This document shows, in pieces, positions 11,171 to 23,200 of a DNA stretch of 64,000 bases. This DNA comes from Limnoperna fortunei (lineage: Eukaryota > Mollusca > Bivalvia > Mytilida > Modiolidae): assembly GCA_944474755.1 (NCBI GenBank), contig OX104113.1, positions 68,035,944 through 68,099,943 of the forward strand, read 5' to 3'. The notes beneath the pieces are model-generated. The model was not told where the DNA came from. It made no database searches and saw only the letters and a list, made by a program, of their open reading frames with translations. Position numbers and translations under genes: made by a program. Positions within the stretch are counted from its first letter, which is position 1. Each line of letters begins with the position of its first letter.

Positions 11171-11663
11171 GTCAGAATTCTGATAATTTAAGTTAATGGC
11201 GGATTGAATGGATTTTCAGAATTCCGAAAAAAAAATTCGGTTTTGCTAACTCGTTTACTGTGAGAGTTTGTTATCAGAATTCTGATAATTTAAATTAATA
11301 TGTCTGATTTTATTGATTGGCAGTGTATGCCTACGTAATCGGAATTCTGATAAGATTCGGTATAGCTAACTTACCTACTGTGATAGTTGACATCTTTTTA
11401 TCAGAATTCTGATAATTAAAAAGTCTATGTTATTTTTCTGCTACTATGAGGCTCTTGTACTTCCAGAAATCAGTAAGCAAAATTATATTCTATATTTCAA
11501 TCAATCGTTAAAAACAGAACCCTCTTTATCAGAATTCTGATAAGCGTTAGGATAGGACTTCTGATGGGCACTTGTTAGAATTATACTACTTTGTTAACAT
11601 TAAATATAAGAAATCAATTCGAAAAGCAAAATGTGTTAGAATGCATTATCATAATTCTGATAA
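11171..11663. repeat. Six copies of an 18-bp palindrome, TTATCAGAATTCTGATAA
   Basis: Perfect copies are at 11271-11288, 11398-11415 and 11526-11543. Variant copies are at 11171-11186 (starts GTC), 11338-11353 (ATCGG) and 11646-11663 (one mismatch). Part of the spacer is also duplicated (TTTGCTAACTCGTTTACTGT versus TATAGCTAACTTACCTACTG), which suggests a diverged tandem unit of about 120 bp. Confidence 0.85.
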
Positions 11664-11794
11664 AAAAAATAAATTTTAAAAATATTGCTTCAAGTTGTTT
11701 AGAGTTTTGGTTGAACTTTGAATAATTAAACGAGAATAGTCTACGAAATTGGGGATTTGATCACATGGAAAATAATCAAAAGCAAATGGACACT

Positions 11795-12340
11795 GTTATA
11801 AACGAATTAATAAACAGTATAAACGATTTAATAAACCGTACAAACGGATTTGTAAATCGTACAAACGATTTAATAAACCGTATAAACGGATTAATAAATC
11901 GTACAAACGATTTAATAAACCGTACAAACGGATTAATAAATCGTACAAACGAGTTAATAATCGTACAAACGATTTAATAAACCGTACAAAAGGATTCATA
12001 AATCGTGCAAACTATCGATTAAATAAACTGTACAAACAATCGATTAAATAAACTGTACAAACGATTTCATAAACCGTACAAACGGATTTATAAATCGTAC
12101 AAACGATTTAATTAACCGTACAAACGATTTAACAAACCGTACAAACGGATTAATAAATCGTACAAACGATTTAATAAACCGTACAAACGATTTAATAAAC
12201 TGTACAAACGGATTAATAAATCGTAAAAACGATTTAATAAACCGTACAAACGGATTAATAAATCGTACAAACGATTTAATAAACCGTATAAACGTATTAA
12301 CAAACCGTACAAACGAATTAATAAATCGTACACACGAAAT
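11795..12340. repeat. 21-bp minisatellite, about 25 copies
   Basis: The unit alternates AAACGATTTAATAAACCGTAC and AAACGGATTAATAAATCGTAC, so a 42-bp higher-order dimer is visible in the central part. Because 21 is a multiple of three, long ORFs are kept open on both strands (LINRTNG repeats on plus, RLYGLLN repeats on minus); they are repeat artefacts. The array starts about 50 bp downstream of a mutarotase exon, on the strand-wise 3' side, so it probably lies in an intron of that gene. Confidence 0.9.
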
Positions 12341-12389
12341 ATTTTTTTTTCCTTTTTGTTGTTTGGCACGAATAAGCCGTCGTACTTAC

Positions 12390-15300
12390 CTGTTGGAATC
12401 GAAACATTGTTAACTGGCAGGTATTTGTCAGCAAATAATTCCACAGTATGGTTTAAGATATCACCAGTTCCCTGCAAAAATATGCACATGTATGGACTTC
12501 ACCTAGCTCTATAACGGTAGCATTGTTTTTTTTTTAGATCGGTTAAGGTAATTTGTCTAGTATTGATCACGTGGTCTGTCAACACTGAGGTTGCGGGTTC
12601 GAGTTTCACTGCGGGCATAGTGTAGGCAACTCAAATCTTAATTAACTGACAAAAATTGCTAGTTTCCTACCGCAGGTTGGTGTTTTCTCCAATAAAAACT
12701 GGACGTCATGATATAGCTGAAAAATTGCTCAACAAACAAACAATAAATCGGTTAAACGATGACTAATGTCTAGCGAGCAATATTTCAACTATATTCATGA
12801 CGAGAAAAAGTCAACAATAAACACCAGGAACAAATGTTTGACTGTCACTAGATAAGTATGAAGTAATGGATAGGGGCGGAGAATTTCGCCTTTGCAGCAG
12901 CCACAATATGCCTAATCTTTTCCAATATATTCCACTAAAGTTCGCTTATACAGTTTTTCCGTATTATTATCTGACAACCTCCCACTGAGCGAATCTCCCA
13001 CATCCGCCACCCGGGAACTATTCGCAGCAGCTATATAGAGCACTGGGAACCATCCGATTATGGTCCGAGAGTTTTTCTCTAGTTATATCAATCTCAACAT
13101 ATCAGACATAAGCGATGAAAACCCTCTTGCTGATAAAGGAGAAGTCCCAACACAGTGCAAAAAGCGTTGAGCGACAAAGAATTCTAATGCTTTCCCGATT
13201 AGTGTTTTCTCTTAAGTGATGTAACATATTCGCCTTGAAAATATGGGCCAATATGGATGCACATGACCTAAACATACACTTGTTTTATTTACATTATATT
13301 GGATTGGTTTTCAAGTAATAAAATGGAAACATGTTGTCCACTTCTAAAGTGTTATTAATACCGAGGTATATCAATATATAAATATGGGGATATAATAATA
13401 AACAGATTTAAGACTGATATACAGTTTGCAATAATTATTGAAATTTACATTAGCATGTTTCAGGCTATATGCACTTCATTTCTATGCAAGGTTTCCCAAA
13501 TTACAGAAAGCACATTATGTCATTAGGTCATGACCACTGCAGCTACACAATTGTAAAGGTTTGCCATATTTACCTGCCCTGCGAGATTAAAGTATGCATG
13601 ATTCGTAAGATTTATGACTGTTTTCTTTGTAGTCGTGGCATTATAATGGATGACTAATTCGTTTTCATCAGTCAACATATAGGTGACGACAACAGTCACC
13701 TCGCCGGGATAACCTTCTTCCATGTCAGGGCTGACATACTTCAGCGCTAAAATGCCATCATCTTCTGATGCCTCCCACACTTTCTGAAAGAAGCATCATA
13801 TCTTATCCATTTTAACGCATAACGTCAAACCTTTTACAGACAATAATATGAACTTTATAAAACACCTTACAAAACGCTTTGATTAAAATTAACATGGGGC
13901 TCCGCCTATATACAGAGCAAATACAGTTTGCTCAGTTTACATGACAACGTGGAGAAAGTATTAAACGTTATCAAGGATACGGAGGTTATGAACCAACTGC
14001 TTCAGATGCATCTTAACTCATTAGTGGAGCTTAAAGCAAACATATTGCAAGGTCCACCAGCATCAACTTAGTGTTGCAAATAGAAACATCAAACATATCA
14101 TGGTTAAAAAATTTACAAAGCAAGACGCGCGTTTTATACCTTATCGAATCCGACTTTTCCACCATGCAAAGAATTCGGTCCATTGTTAATAGCTAGGGTG
14201 TATGTGTGGCCATCAAGTTGGAATTTTCCGTTAGCAATTCTGTTTGCATATCTACCAATGATGGCTCCAAAGTATGGGCTGTTCTTGCTATAACCTATAT
14301 AAATAGAGTAGAACAATTTCTCGATCAAACGTGCACCAACCTGTGATATTCATCAATTCTAAGGTGTAGAAGGTCTTCCTTAGTTTTGTACAATAATAAA
14401 ATGGCACACATTTCAGTGTACCACCACATTATGGTATTTTGTCTAGTTCATTACAATATCGTACTGCCCTAAATAATTTTGGACAGTTACTACATTCCTC
14501 TTTAATTTAGTTCTTGATATAAATAAGTGACATCAACATTTTCCTAAACTATCCACGCAAGTCTAATACTATAGTATTTAGCCGATATTTAAGTAGATGA
14601 AAATGCTTTAACACAATCCCCACTATACTTATGGTTTTTATAAATTCTACGACCATGGAATCCTCCAAAGTCAGGGGTTCTCTGGCTTGTTTTCTCCAAA
14701 AATGAAACCTTGACGCCATGATACAGCAAAAAAGATCATGAAAGTGGCGTTGTACAACATTTAAACAAACTAACAAAACATTAGATACACAAAATTATAG
14801 TCTAATGTCTACTTGCCTGCCAAATCATCGTATCCTAGCGTAATGTCTCCGACTAGTCCATTTTTATCTGGGACGAAAACATTAGTAATTATACCACCTA
14901 AGTTAATTATCTGTACTTTGACCTTATTTTTATTTTCTAGTGTATATCTGCAACAAGGATAAACAACAAATTAGCAAAATCAACATATGTCCTAGATGTT
15001 GGTAGTTTTGACTTAGCAACGTGGTTTAGAACCCAAGCTTGTGGATAGCCGCCGTACTATATTGTTGTTTTTTTATCGGTTTGTTTGTTAGTTTGTATTG
15101 TTGCATCCTTACTTGCATACTTTCATAGCTTTATTATGTCGTTTAGTCGCGCCTTAAAGAAAAACCCTAACTTTGTTTCATTCTTATTATGTTAATTTAA
15201 GTTTGTCTGGTTATTGAAGTCAACACTGTGAAGTTGAAATGTATGACCTATATAAAACCGGTAAGCTTTCCCCAAACAACAGAATATGAAAAATATTAAG

Positions 15301-16980
15301 TTCAAAAATCATATTACATTTCGCGTTGTATTGAAAACAATTACTTCCCGTACTTGTTGAACAAACAAGAAACTTACTTGTAAATTTCTTTGCCATCATG
15401 GTTTCCAAATGGTTCCTTGGAAATCGAAGACATTTTACTATCCGTTTCTGTAAAAAATTCAAATAAACGATACTTTATTTTTCAACGTTTTAGATGTCAG
15501 AACACAAGCAGGTTCCGCGTAGTTTACAATATTTAAATCGTCAACACAATCCTTGTTTATCACCCTTTTCCTTCTAAGCCATGCCAGATGTTTTGTTTTG
15601 CTCGATCAAAACTAGTTATTTTTAACTGAAAAGATTCGACTTGCTGCTTAATATCCACACTTTCTATATTCTTGGTTTAATGACATTAAACTTAGTTTTC
15701 TCAAATTCACTTTATGAACTATTTTTGCCCATATACCAAATATTTCTTCCAAGCGAATTGTAATAGAACAGTCAATGTTAAACTGTAAAAGTAACTTTTT
15801 AACTGTTTGAAAGACCTAAACCAAACCTGCACAAATTGTATTGTTATGAACTGTTTATGCACCACGCAGCTATTTCAAGTGTTGTTGGGCCAAAAATTGC
15901 ATTTTTTTTTCAAAGATCTCTTGAACTGTTTGCAGACGTCGAATTAAACTATTTGTGAACTCTTTTCGGATGTTACGTGCATATGTTTTTATTTTGACTT
16001 CAGACTACTTGACACTCAATGCAGGATTTCCAGCCTAACTAAAATTAAATTACTCCCCTCTCCCTCCTCGTTATCCTATTCTCGTTTTGGCGACGCGTTG
16101 ACAGTAGAAAATGGGTGGGGTCAAGTGAAAGATCGATTTTAATTAAATTTGTGGATCCCTTACTACTATGATATTATTACGTGATGATTTATGTATTTGC
16201 CTAGTTATTGGTCCAAGACTTGCTGTATTGGCCGGAGGCTCAGCCGAAGTACACTACAGCTGGCCCATGACCAATAAGTAGGCCATATAGAAATCATCGC
16301 GTAATGATATCTTTATTAATTAACTAATCCAAATCAATCAGGCTATATACCCGATATTGGACTAGGTAATTCCGTATTGGACTGGTTCACCAAAATATAT
16401 CATAGCGGCTATGTTATCAATATTATACTAGTTAATTAATGAATGCGGAAACATGTGCATTCAAAAATATTGCTTTGGCCGCATGACTAACGCCTCGCCC
16501 GAATGTGCCCCATATATCCATATATGTCCTTGTCCGTTTATAACAAACTGTACAACAAGATAATGCCTGTATGCGTGTTAGATTTTTAAATATAATACAG
16601 CAACCATAATAACCCACGTAATAACCAGATAATTAGTTCAATAAAAATCGTTTACACGCAGTTGGGACCAGTATCTAACTAATTTTATTTAAAATTATAC
16701 TAGTAAACAGTTAAAACGGCGTACACACATTAATGTTTATATTGTTGTTTCAACCTATGTCATTTTAAAGGTCTACAATGCATTCCAGTGAATACGTATA
16801 CAAATCTATAACTATATAATTTCGTTGTATTTTGTCAATACACAAGAGATAAATTTACTTACCTGTACAAGTACGCCCTCTGTTGGCCAAGTAAATAACT
16901 ACCGCAAGAAGTGTTATTATAACCACCGTTACAAAACATAAAATACAAAATATATTTCGTCTGTTTTCTTTCCTCGGCAT
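12390..16980 (-). CDS. GALM: Aldose 1-epimerase (galactose mutarotase) with N-terminal membrane anchor, 3' part not found
   Basis: The enzyme interconverts alpha and beta anomers of aldohexoses such as galactose, feeding the Leloir pathway. Exons on the minus strand, in order: 16863-16980, 15378-15447, 14817-14947, 14140-14294, 13574-13783, 12390-12471; all phases match, giving 255 residues and one base. Residues 9-31 form a hydrophobic segment ([20 protein letters not shown]) after basic MPRKENRR, a signal anchor. The core starts near residue 50 ([18 protein letters not shown]), with [25 protein letters not shown] (His150) and [13 protein letters not shown] (His220). These match the two catalytic histidines of the family, and their spacing of 70 is typical. 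The last visible exon ends in [14 protein letters not shown]. The C-terminal ~110-150 residues, including the catalytic Glu, are absent. The third exon ends in a GC donor (GGCAG/gcaagt). Most family members are cytosolic; N-glycosylation sequons (NATT, NLTN, NHTV) fit a lumenal or external domain. Confidence 0.88.
12538..12750 (+). mobile_element. tRNA-derived SINE, 5'-truncated, in a mutarotase intron
   Basis: It begins inside the A-box region (GGTTAAGGTAATTTGTCTAG), has the B-box GGGTTCGAGTTTCAC and the family body (AATAAAAACTGGACGTCATG, ATATAGCTGAAAAATTGCT), and ends in ACAAACAAACAATAAA. It lies between mutarotase exons 6 and 5, opposite to the gene. The middle AAAGTGGCGTTAAAC block is missing. 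Confidence 0.8.
16171..16311. repeat. 141-bp foldback in the first mutarotase intron
   Basis: ATATTATTACGTGATGATTT at the left pairs with AAATCATCGCGTAATGATAT at the right. Inner arms CCTAGTTATTGGTCC and GACCAATAAGTAGG also pair. It is likely a MITE of the hairpin type; no clear target duplication was seen. Confidence 0.7.
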
Positions 16981-16999
16981 TGTGAATAAGGTAGCTATA

Positions 17000-17760
17000 A
17001 ATCCTGTATTATGCTGCATTTAAATCGACGTCACAGGCTAAACCTATTAGAGCATAAAAATTGTCGCTTTTACAGTAGTTTTTATCTAGGGGGACTGTCA
17101 TACACAAATAAATTGCCTCCTGGGTGAATAAAAAGTGCTTTATTTAATATGCATCGGCATACACTTAACTGATAACACTCTTCATTATCTACGATATTCC
17201 GTCGTTGCTTTAAAATTCTTATTGATAACATTTTTTCTTTCATAAGTACATAAATTTCTAGTAAACATATTCAGAGGGGATGGAATCTAGACGCATTTAG
17301 CTGTAAACTAAAATGTTTAGCTGGCGTCTTTAATATGAAATGAGGGGAGGGGAGATTCGAAGTAAGATAAAATTTAAGATCGGAAGTAGCATAATTTTCT
17401 AGAGAAACAGGTAAATTTAAAATTGTCTCAATACGAACTAAATATCTATATACACGGCTTTCCGGTCATATTTCGCGATAGGACCGGCAATTATAACTGT
17501 TAAAAAAGTAACTTGGGGTGGTTGTTGCTAAGATGCGAGATATTATAACCGTCTTATAAATTGGAATAATTTATAAGGGAGTAAATACCAGGGAAGATCA
17601 TCATCATCATTATCGGGAAACGAAAGACCTCTTAAACGGTCGAAGTGAAAAAAAACTCTTTTCAGACAGTGTAGGGTACCGGAGTAGGCCATATTGCATT
17701 TTAGCAACCGGACCGCTAGTAGGACATATTTTTTTTATTGTAAGTCATCGACCAGATATC
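17000..17760. other. Upstream flank of the mutarotase gene, no gene seen
   Basis: This lies 5' of the mutarotase start codon (16980). No TATA box or other promoter element can be supported by eye. A CATCATCATCATTATC microsatellite occurs near 17600. Confidence 0.35.
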
Positions 17761-17769
17761 CTAAAGGCC

Positions 17770-18005
17770 GGGTTTTGACCTACCTAGTCCTTGTTAGGCC
17801 GGGGTGGGACACACAGAGCAACGACTTTCCATATGCCTCTGTCTTCAGCAGTCTTTTTAGAACTCCGAAGTCAGTCTATTGTTCCTTAAATTATTTTCTG
17901 CACTGTTGTCCTATGTATGATTTTTGGGCGACCTTGCTTCCTCTTCACTTCTAGTGTCCATCTTAAGGATGTCCTTGTGGTGTTTCTGGATGGTTTTCTA
18001 GATCA
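17770..18005 (-). pseudogene. LINE reverse-transcriptase C-terminal relic
   Basis: Read on the minus strand with frame changes, it gives KQGRPKIIHRTTVQKI and then TAEDRGIWKVVALCVPPRP. This is the characteristic C-terminal tail of many LINE ORF2 proteins (GRPK-TWRRT, then AEDR--WR). Stops and frameshifts are present and nothing upstream of this tail is recognisable, so it is a dead 3' fragment. Confidence 0.6.
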
Positions 18006-18404
18006 TGTCCAACGCTATCCAATTCTTGTCAAGATTGCTTGCATGTCATGTCACTAGTGTTTGCTCGTTTGTTAAGCTCGGTATTCGAGATCTTATTTTG
18101 CCAAAAATACTCATGATCTTTCTGAGTCATCCATGGTGAAAGCTGGAAAGTCTGCCTATATGAGGAAATACTAGCCACTGACAACCGTTTATTTGCCACT
18201 CCATGACATAAAAAACTATATCATCATCATCTATATGCGAGGACTAACGTACCAAGAAAGAACTGCACAGTCACGTGGTTGAATACAATTTGGCTGCTGT
18301 ATGTGTGTTGGTATACAAGCGTTTATTTGATATATTAGTTTTATATAATAGTAGACTGAAGGTCATATTACATGTAAAGAGGTTTTTGGAACTTGGGTCT
18401 TGAT

Positions 18405-18860
18405 AAGTAAGTAAATAAGTAAGTAAATTTTATTTATAGTCGGTACATATATACAAAGACAACAAGACAAACATGAGCTCTAAGGAGCTCTTTATAACCG
18501 ACTGAAATATAACTATACACACAACAACAAAAGAGACATGCATGCACATTTCATTTCATTACATATAAAACAAAGCACATTTTACTTTAATAAAAAATAG
18601 TGGTTTCAAACAGCACTAACAAATTAAGCAGTACTAAGATAAGCAGCGCATATATAAAAACAGTTAAAACATAAATTTATAAGTTTATATATAGCATAGA
18701 AGCATATGCAGGCAGTAATTATTAGTAGCCTAGTAGAGTTAAAAAGTTACAAGTTATATAAAGCAGTTGTACAGAAAAGCACTAAAATTACATTACATAT
18801 AAAACAAAGCACATTTTACTTTAACAAAAAATAGTGGTTTCAAACAGCACATACAGTAGC
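18405..18860 (-). repeat. Likely LINE 3' end with TAAG tail, plus a ~238-bp direct duplication
   Basis: A (TAAG/TAAA) microsatellite (TAAGTAAGTAAATAAGTAAG) at 18408-18427 is followed by TTTTATTTATAGTCGGTACA and a short palindrome GAGCTCTAAGGAGCTC. This looks like the tail of a minus-strand LINE. A 65-bp block (ACATATAAAACAAAGCACAT, then TTTTACTTTAA and AAATAGTGGTTTCAAACAGC) occurs at about 18560 and again at about 18797. Confidence 0.5.
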
Positions 18861-19132
18861 CAAATTGTATGTTCTGTGGTCTTTATATTGGTTGTTTGAA
18901 GCTGGTGTATAGGGAAAAATTATTGATTGGCAAAGGGTGGTGTTCTTTTTTAATATTTGTATATGTGGCGGGGTTTTTATTTTACATTCTATTTGGATGG
19001 TATAAAATACAATGATTACTTACTATTTTTATTTTAAAATTATTTATAATTACACTAGAAATTGATTTTAAACTATAAGGAATTGTTTGTCATATAGTTT
19101 GTACACTACAACGGTTTACTAGTTACCGTTAC

Positions 19133-19728
19133 CAGGGACAGTCTATACTAACCTATAATAATAGTGCCTATTAGTATACAGTTATTTCATATGTGATTTG
19201 GGAACAGTCAAACTGTTGGCCCGAGGTGTCGGGGATAGTGTTTTGAACTGTTGCCCAAGGCCGTAGGCCGAGGGCAACAGTTCAAAACACTATCCCTGAC
19301 ACCGAGGGACAACTGTTTGACTGTTCCCAAATCACATATGGAATAACTGTTTTATTACCTGATTAATTACTGTTTTAACAGTACGTGCGGAAAAAAAAGA
19401 AACAAGAAAATACCTTTTCAAATATGTTAATAATTAAACTTTTCTCGCGATTTAACAATCTTTTAACTATGTCACACCGCCAACATTTTATATGTCTGTA
19501 TGTTTTCGTATTGTTTTTCTCTGTTATTTCGTCCAAAAGAAATTAAGGAAACAGTCATTTTGCTATTTTAAACTGACAAAATGACGTCAGAGCACGCGAG
19601 GGAAACAGTCAAAACTATTGACCGGTCAACAGTTCGCGAACATTGACGTTTTTATAATTTCAGAAAACAGTAAAACATACCAAATTACATTTATATAAGG
19701 TATCAGGTAATAATATAGACTGTCCCTG
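19133..19728. mobile_element. 596-bp terminal-inverted-repeat element with internal hairpin
   Basis: The ends are CAGGGACAGTCTATA and its exact reverse complement TATAGACTGTCCCTG, flanked by TAC on both sides (a possible 3-bp target duplication). Inside, 19179-19349 is a near-perfect hairpin. No transposase ORF is present, so it would depend on an enzyme supplied elsewhere. The same ends, fused head to head with nothing between, occur at 45754-45787. Confidence 0.8.
19179..19349. repeat. 171-bp hairpin inside the 596-bp element
   Basis: The left arm CAGTTATTTCATATGTGATT, continuing GGGAACAGTCAAACTGTTGG and ATAGTGTTTTGAACTGTTGC, pairs along its length with GCAACAGTTCAAAACACTAT and AATCACATATGGAATAACTG. 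The loop is only a few bases (CCAAGGCCGTAGGCC). Confidence 0.85.
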
Positions 19729-20292
19729 TACCCACAAACGTTTATATTAATTAATGACATTAATAGCATTCGAATCCTGAGTATAATAGGGTAACGGACA
19801 GACAGCATGATAATCCCGCTCTAGATATGGCAAGAAAACAGTCCAGACAATTTTTGGGGGGCTTGTTTTGTAACCAGTTACAAATCCTGTATAGAATGGT
19901 TACAAAGTTAGTTTTCTTGCCATATATGTCCCGCTCACATGAGCTGGATTTTATCAATAAAGTGACCGCTAGGCTGAGACGACCAATAATATTAGCTATG
20001 GCTAATGCTTTGCTTTAAGTCACTTTGATTATGCAAAATATTGCAAGGTACGATAAAATTCCATTCCACTGTCCACCTCACATTTCAGATTTATTGAGGA
20101 AGAGACCACGTTACCATGAAAACTATTTGTTCCTCCTTCCACGGACTTTTTCTACGTATTTATTAACGCTCAGTTTTCCGTTTTTCTCGGAGCAGACGCT
20201 CAGCCTTGAAATGCGGATTCAGGACGAGTCTGTCCAATTCACTTTTTACTTTTAAAATAATTTTCCAAGGGAAGAAACTGTTGTTTGAAAGC

Positions 20293-23200
20293 ATGATCGC
20301 TCGGAAAAAAAGTGTAATCACCTTGAAATGTTTCCATAAGCATTTGAAGCGTTTCTTCTATCGTTCTTCCGTGTATAAGGCAGTAACGAAAGATGAACCA
20401 GTATCAAAAATACGCAATATTGGTGTCATGGCACATATTGATGCAGGGAAAACGACAACTACTGAAAGAATGCTATTTTATTCTGGATACAGCAAACATC
20501 TCGGTGCCTTTTTTATCCGGAGTCTTTTTGATATACTAACTTTCTTACAATGGGGAAAATATATTCAACTGGAGCGTTTGAATCTTTTGACTAGGGGATA
20601 TTCATAAACCATTTTAATTATATAATTGTAATATGTATACAGTCTTATTAATTTTGAAGAACTAAACTTAAAACTAATAGCATCACAAAGGGCTATTACA
20701 AAAATAGTCTGTACCCCCACGCTAATGGAAGTCTCTGGAAATCCAGAAATTATTTTTGGTCCAAAAGAACTATGGAAGATCTTGGATTCCACAATTTTTA
20801 GCCTCTTATAACAGTATAACAGGCCATTCCAGCTGTTTTCCCGAAACAAATCTTTCTCGGTGGATATTTTTGTATAACAATCAGTGTCTTCCATAAGGCC
20901 AACATTTTTATATTTTTTTATTTACGGGAGTGCCGACCCTAATTTCTGGCGAAATGAAATAAAAATAAAAGAAGCAAAATTTTCTTTTATTTTTCTCTCT
21001 CTCCGCATACTTGATGAATTCCTTCCCTATAAAATTAAAATTACCCACGATCTGTCAGGGAACTATTCAGGGCTCACCACACTGGGCGAAGTGTTTGTCG
21101 CCCTACGGCGCCTCAAAAGCGAAGTCGAAGTCCCCCTGTTATTTTCCTAAAGTCGCCCGATAGTTCACCGTAGATACTTGCATATGATCTGGTCCAAATA
21201 ATGCACCCAGACTATCAATTTATCAGTAAATGTGTAATTCCAATAAAAACAGCAAACAATATGGGTATTTAACATTTTTTCAATGGATTTACATCTTTCA
21301 ACTGGATTACGCGCCATTTGTTTATTAACCGGATGTGACTAATTACCGGAAGTGAACAACTAAGAAAAAGTAAAGTACAACAGTACATAATGAAAAATCG
21401 TAATTTGTTTGATAAAAAAACACTCGCCCGATAGTTCACCGTAGATACTTGCATATGATCTGGTCCAAATAATGCACCCAGACTATCAATTTATCAGTAA
21501 ATGTGTAATTCCAATAAAAACAGCAAACAATATGGGTATTTAACATTTTTTCAATGGATTTACATCTTTCAACTGGATTACGCGCCATTTGTTTATTAAC
21601 CGGATGTGACTAATTACCGGAAGTGAACAACTAAGAAAAAGTAAAGTACAACAGTACATAATGAAAAATCGTAATTTGTTTGATAAAAAAACACTTTTAA
21701 TTGGTTTCAAATGTCAGTTCTTTCAAATTGTATTGTATTTTACCAATTTTCTTTGATACACATATGAGCTGCACTTGAAAGAATACAGATGTATAGTAAT
21801 TATTGACATCAGGAATTGTTCTGTAGATGGGTGCCCCATGAAGCAATTTTGATCAGCACAACTTTGTCCAAGTGGAAGTGTGCTGAACAGAAGAATTATT
21901 TCTGGGTTTAATGTTCTGTTAGTTTATCTATTTTCTTTTAAAATTTTGCTCCGATAAACATGACATGTTCATAACAAATTGTAAGAAATATTATGATGTA
22001 TACAAGAACTTCATAATAAAAAAAAATCATTTAGATTTATTCTTTGATATATGATATAAAATGATATTTTAACAATGGATGTTTATACTAACTGAATTTA
22101 TGTCAATAATATTTGTGATCTTAGCAATAAATTCCCCCCCCCCCCCCCCCCCCCCCCCCCCGACTCAATTTGTTTGAAAAAAATCCCGTAAAATAAACAA
22201 TAAAAAAATGTTGGCCAAAATTGGAGGGGGAAGGGCTACAGAAACCAACATTTGATGTGGAAATAGACACTGGGAATGAATAAACTATAGGCAGGAACCT
22301 ATAAATACTAGTCCCAGTAATAGGAGACAACTTCTTTAAAATTTCAATGATTTAATTTTAAAAATCATTTGTTATTCTGTGTCATTAGCAATTGAAGAAT
22401 CTTGCTTTTTTTATTGAGTTTTAACTGAAAAGTCTTTTTTATTGTAAAATAGAAACTGGAAATACATAACAAGATTGAGATGTTTCATGTAAACTAGCAA
22501 AAAATGTGTTAAAAAATGAGATAAAAGTACAAATGTATGCTTATTTATTATATTCTCAATTCTGACCTGTTCCTTATGGTTTTTAAAAAACAGTCTTCTT
22601 TCCGAGTATGACAGAAAAAGGAATATTGCATTTATAATATAATTGTGGATTTTGTCTTCCAAGGGGACTGAATTTTAAAATGTATGCCGAATTTCAAATA
22701 CCGGTTAATATTTCATGGTGCCTTATCTGAAAGTATTAAAGAGATTCACAACAATAATATCTGACCAAAGGCAATGAAAATAGGAGTTGATTTGCATAAA
22801 CCTTTAAAGTTGTAATTTTGCATTACAAAAAATAAACATATTTTAAATATGAAATTTGTCAAAATTGCCAATTTTACAAATTGCTTGCCATTTACATTAG
22901 TTTGTATATGGTAAAACATGGTCATGATAATATAATTGCTAGTAGGTAAATAAGACACTAAATTTTATTAACATTTAAAATGTATTTACTTTAAAAGCAT
23001 AATTGTTCTGGTATTATTACGTACTACACTAAAGACAGAGAGTGTCATATCCATTAGTTATACAAGTCCCATGTAATTGTACAGTTAATCAGATTGCAGT
23101 GTTATTGTATTTTAATAAGTATATAATTTTTTTTTTGTGTTTTAATCAATCAGGTGATGTTGATGATGGAGATACCATTATGGACTACATGGAACAAGAA

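Noticed and set aside
11765..12489. Apparent repeat proteins (LINRTNG on plus; RLYGLLN on minus)
   Set aside because: Both come from the 21-bp minisatellite, open on both strands because 21 is a multiple of three. The minus frame merely runs on from a real mutarotase exon past its splice donor.
20206..20292. Upstream in-frame ATG of GFM2
   Set aside because: It would add 29 residues that include acidic and non-presequence-like sequence; the ATG at 20293 gives a typical basic mitochondrial presequence. Not excluded.
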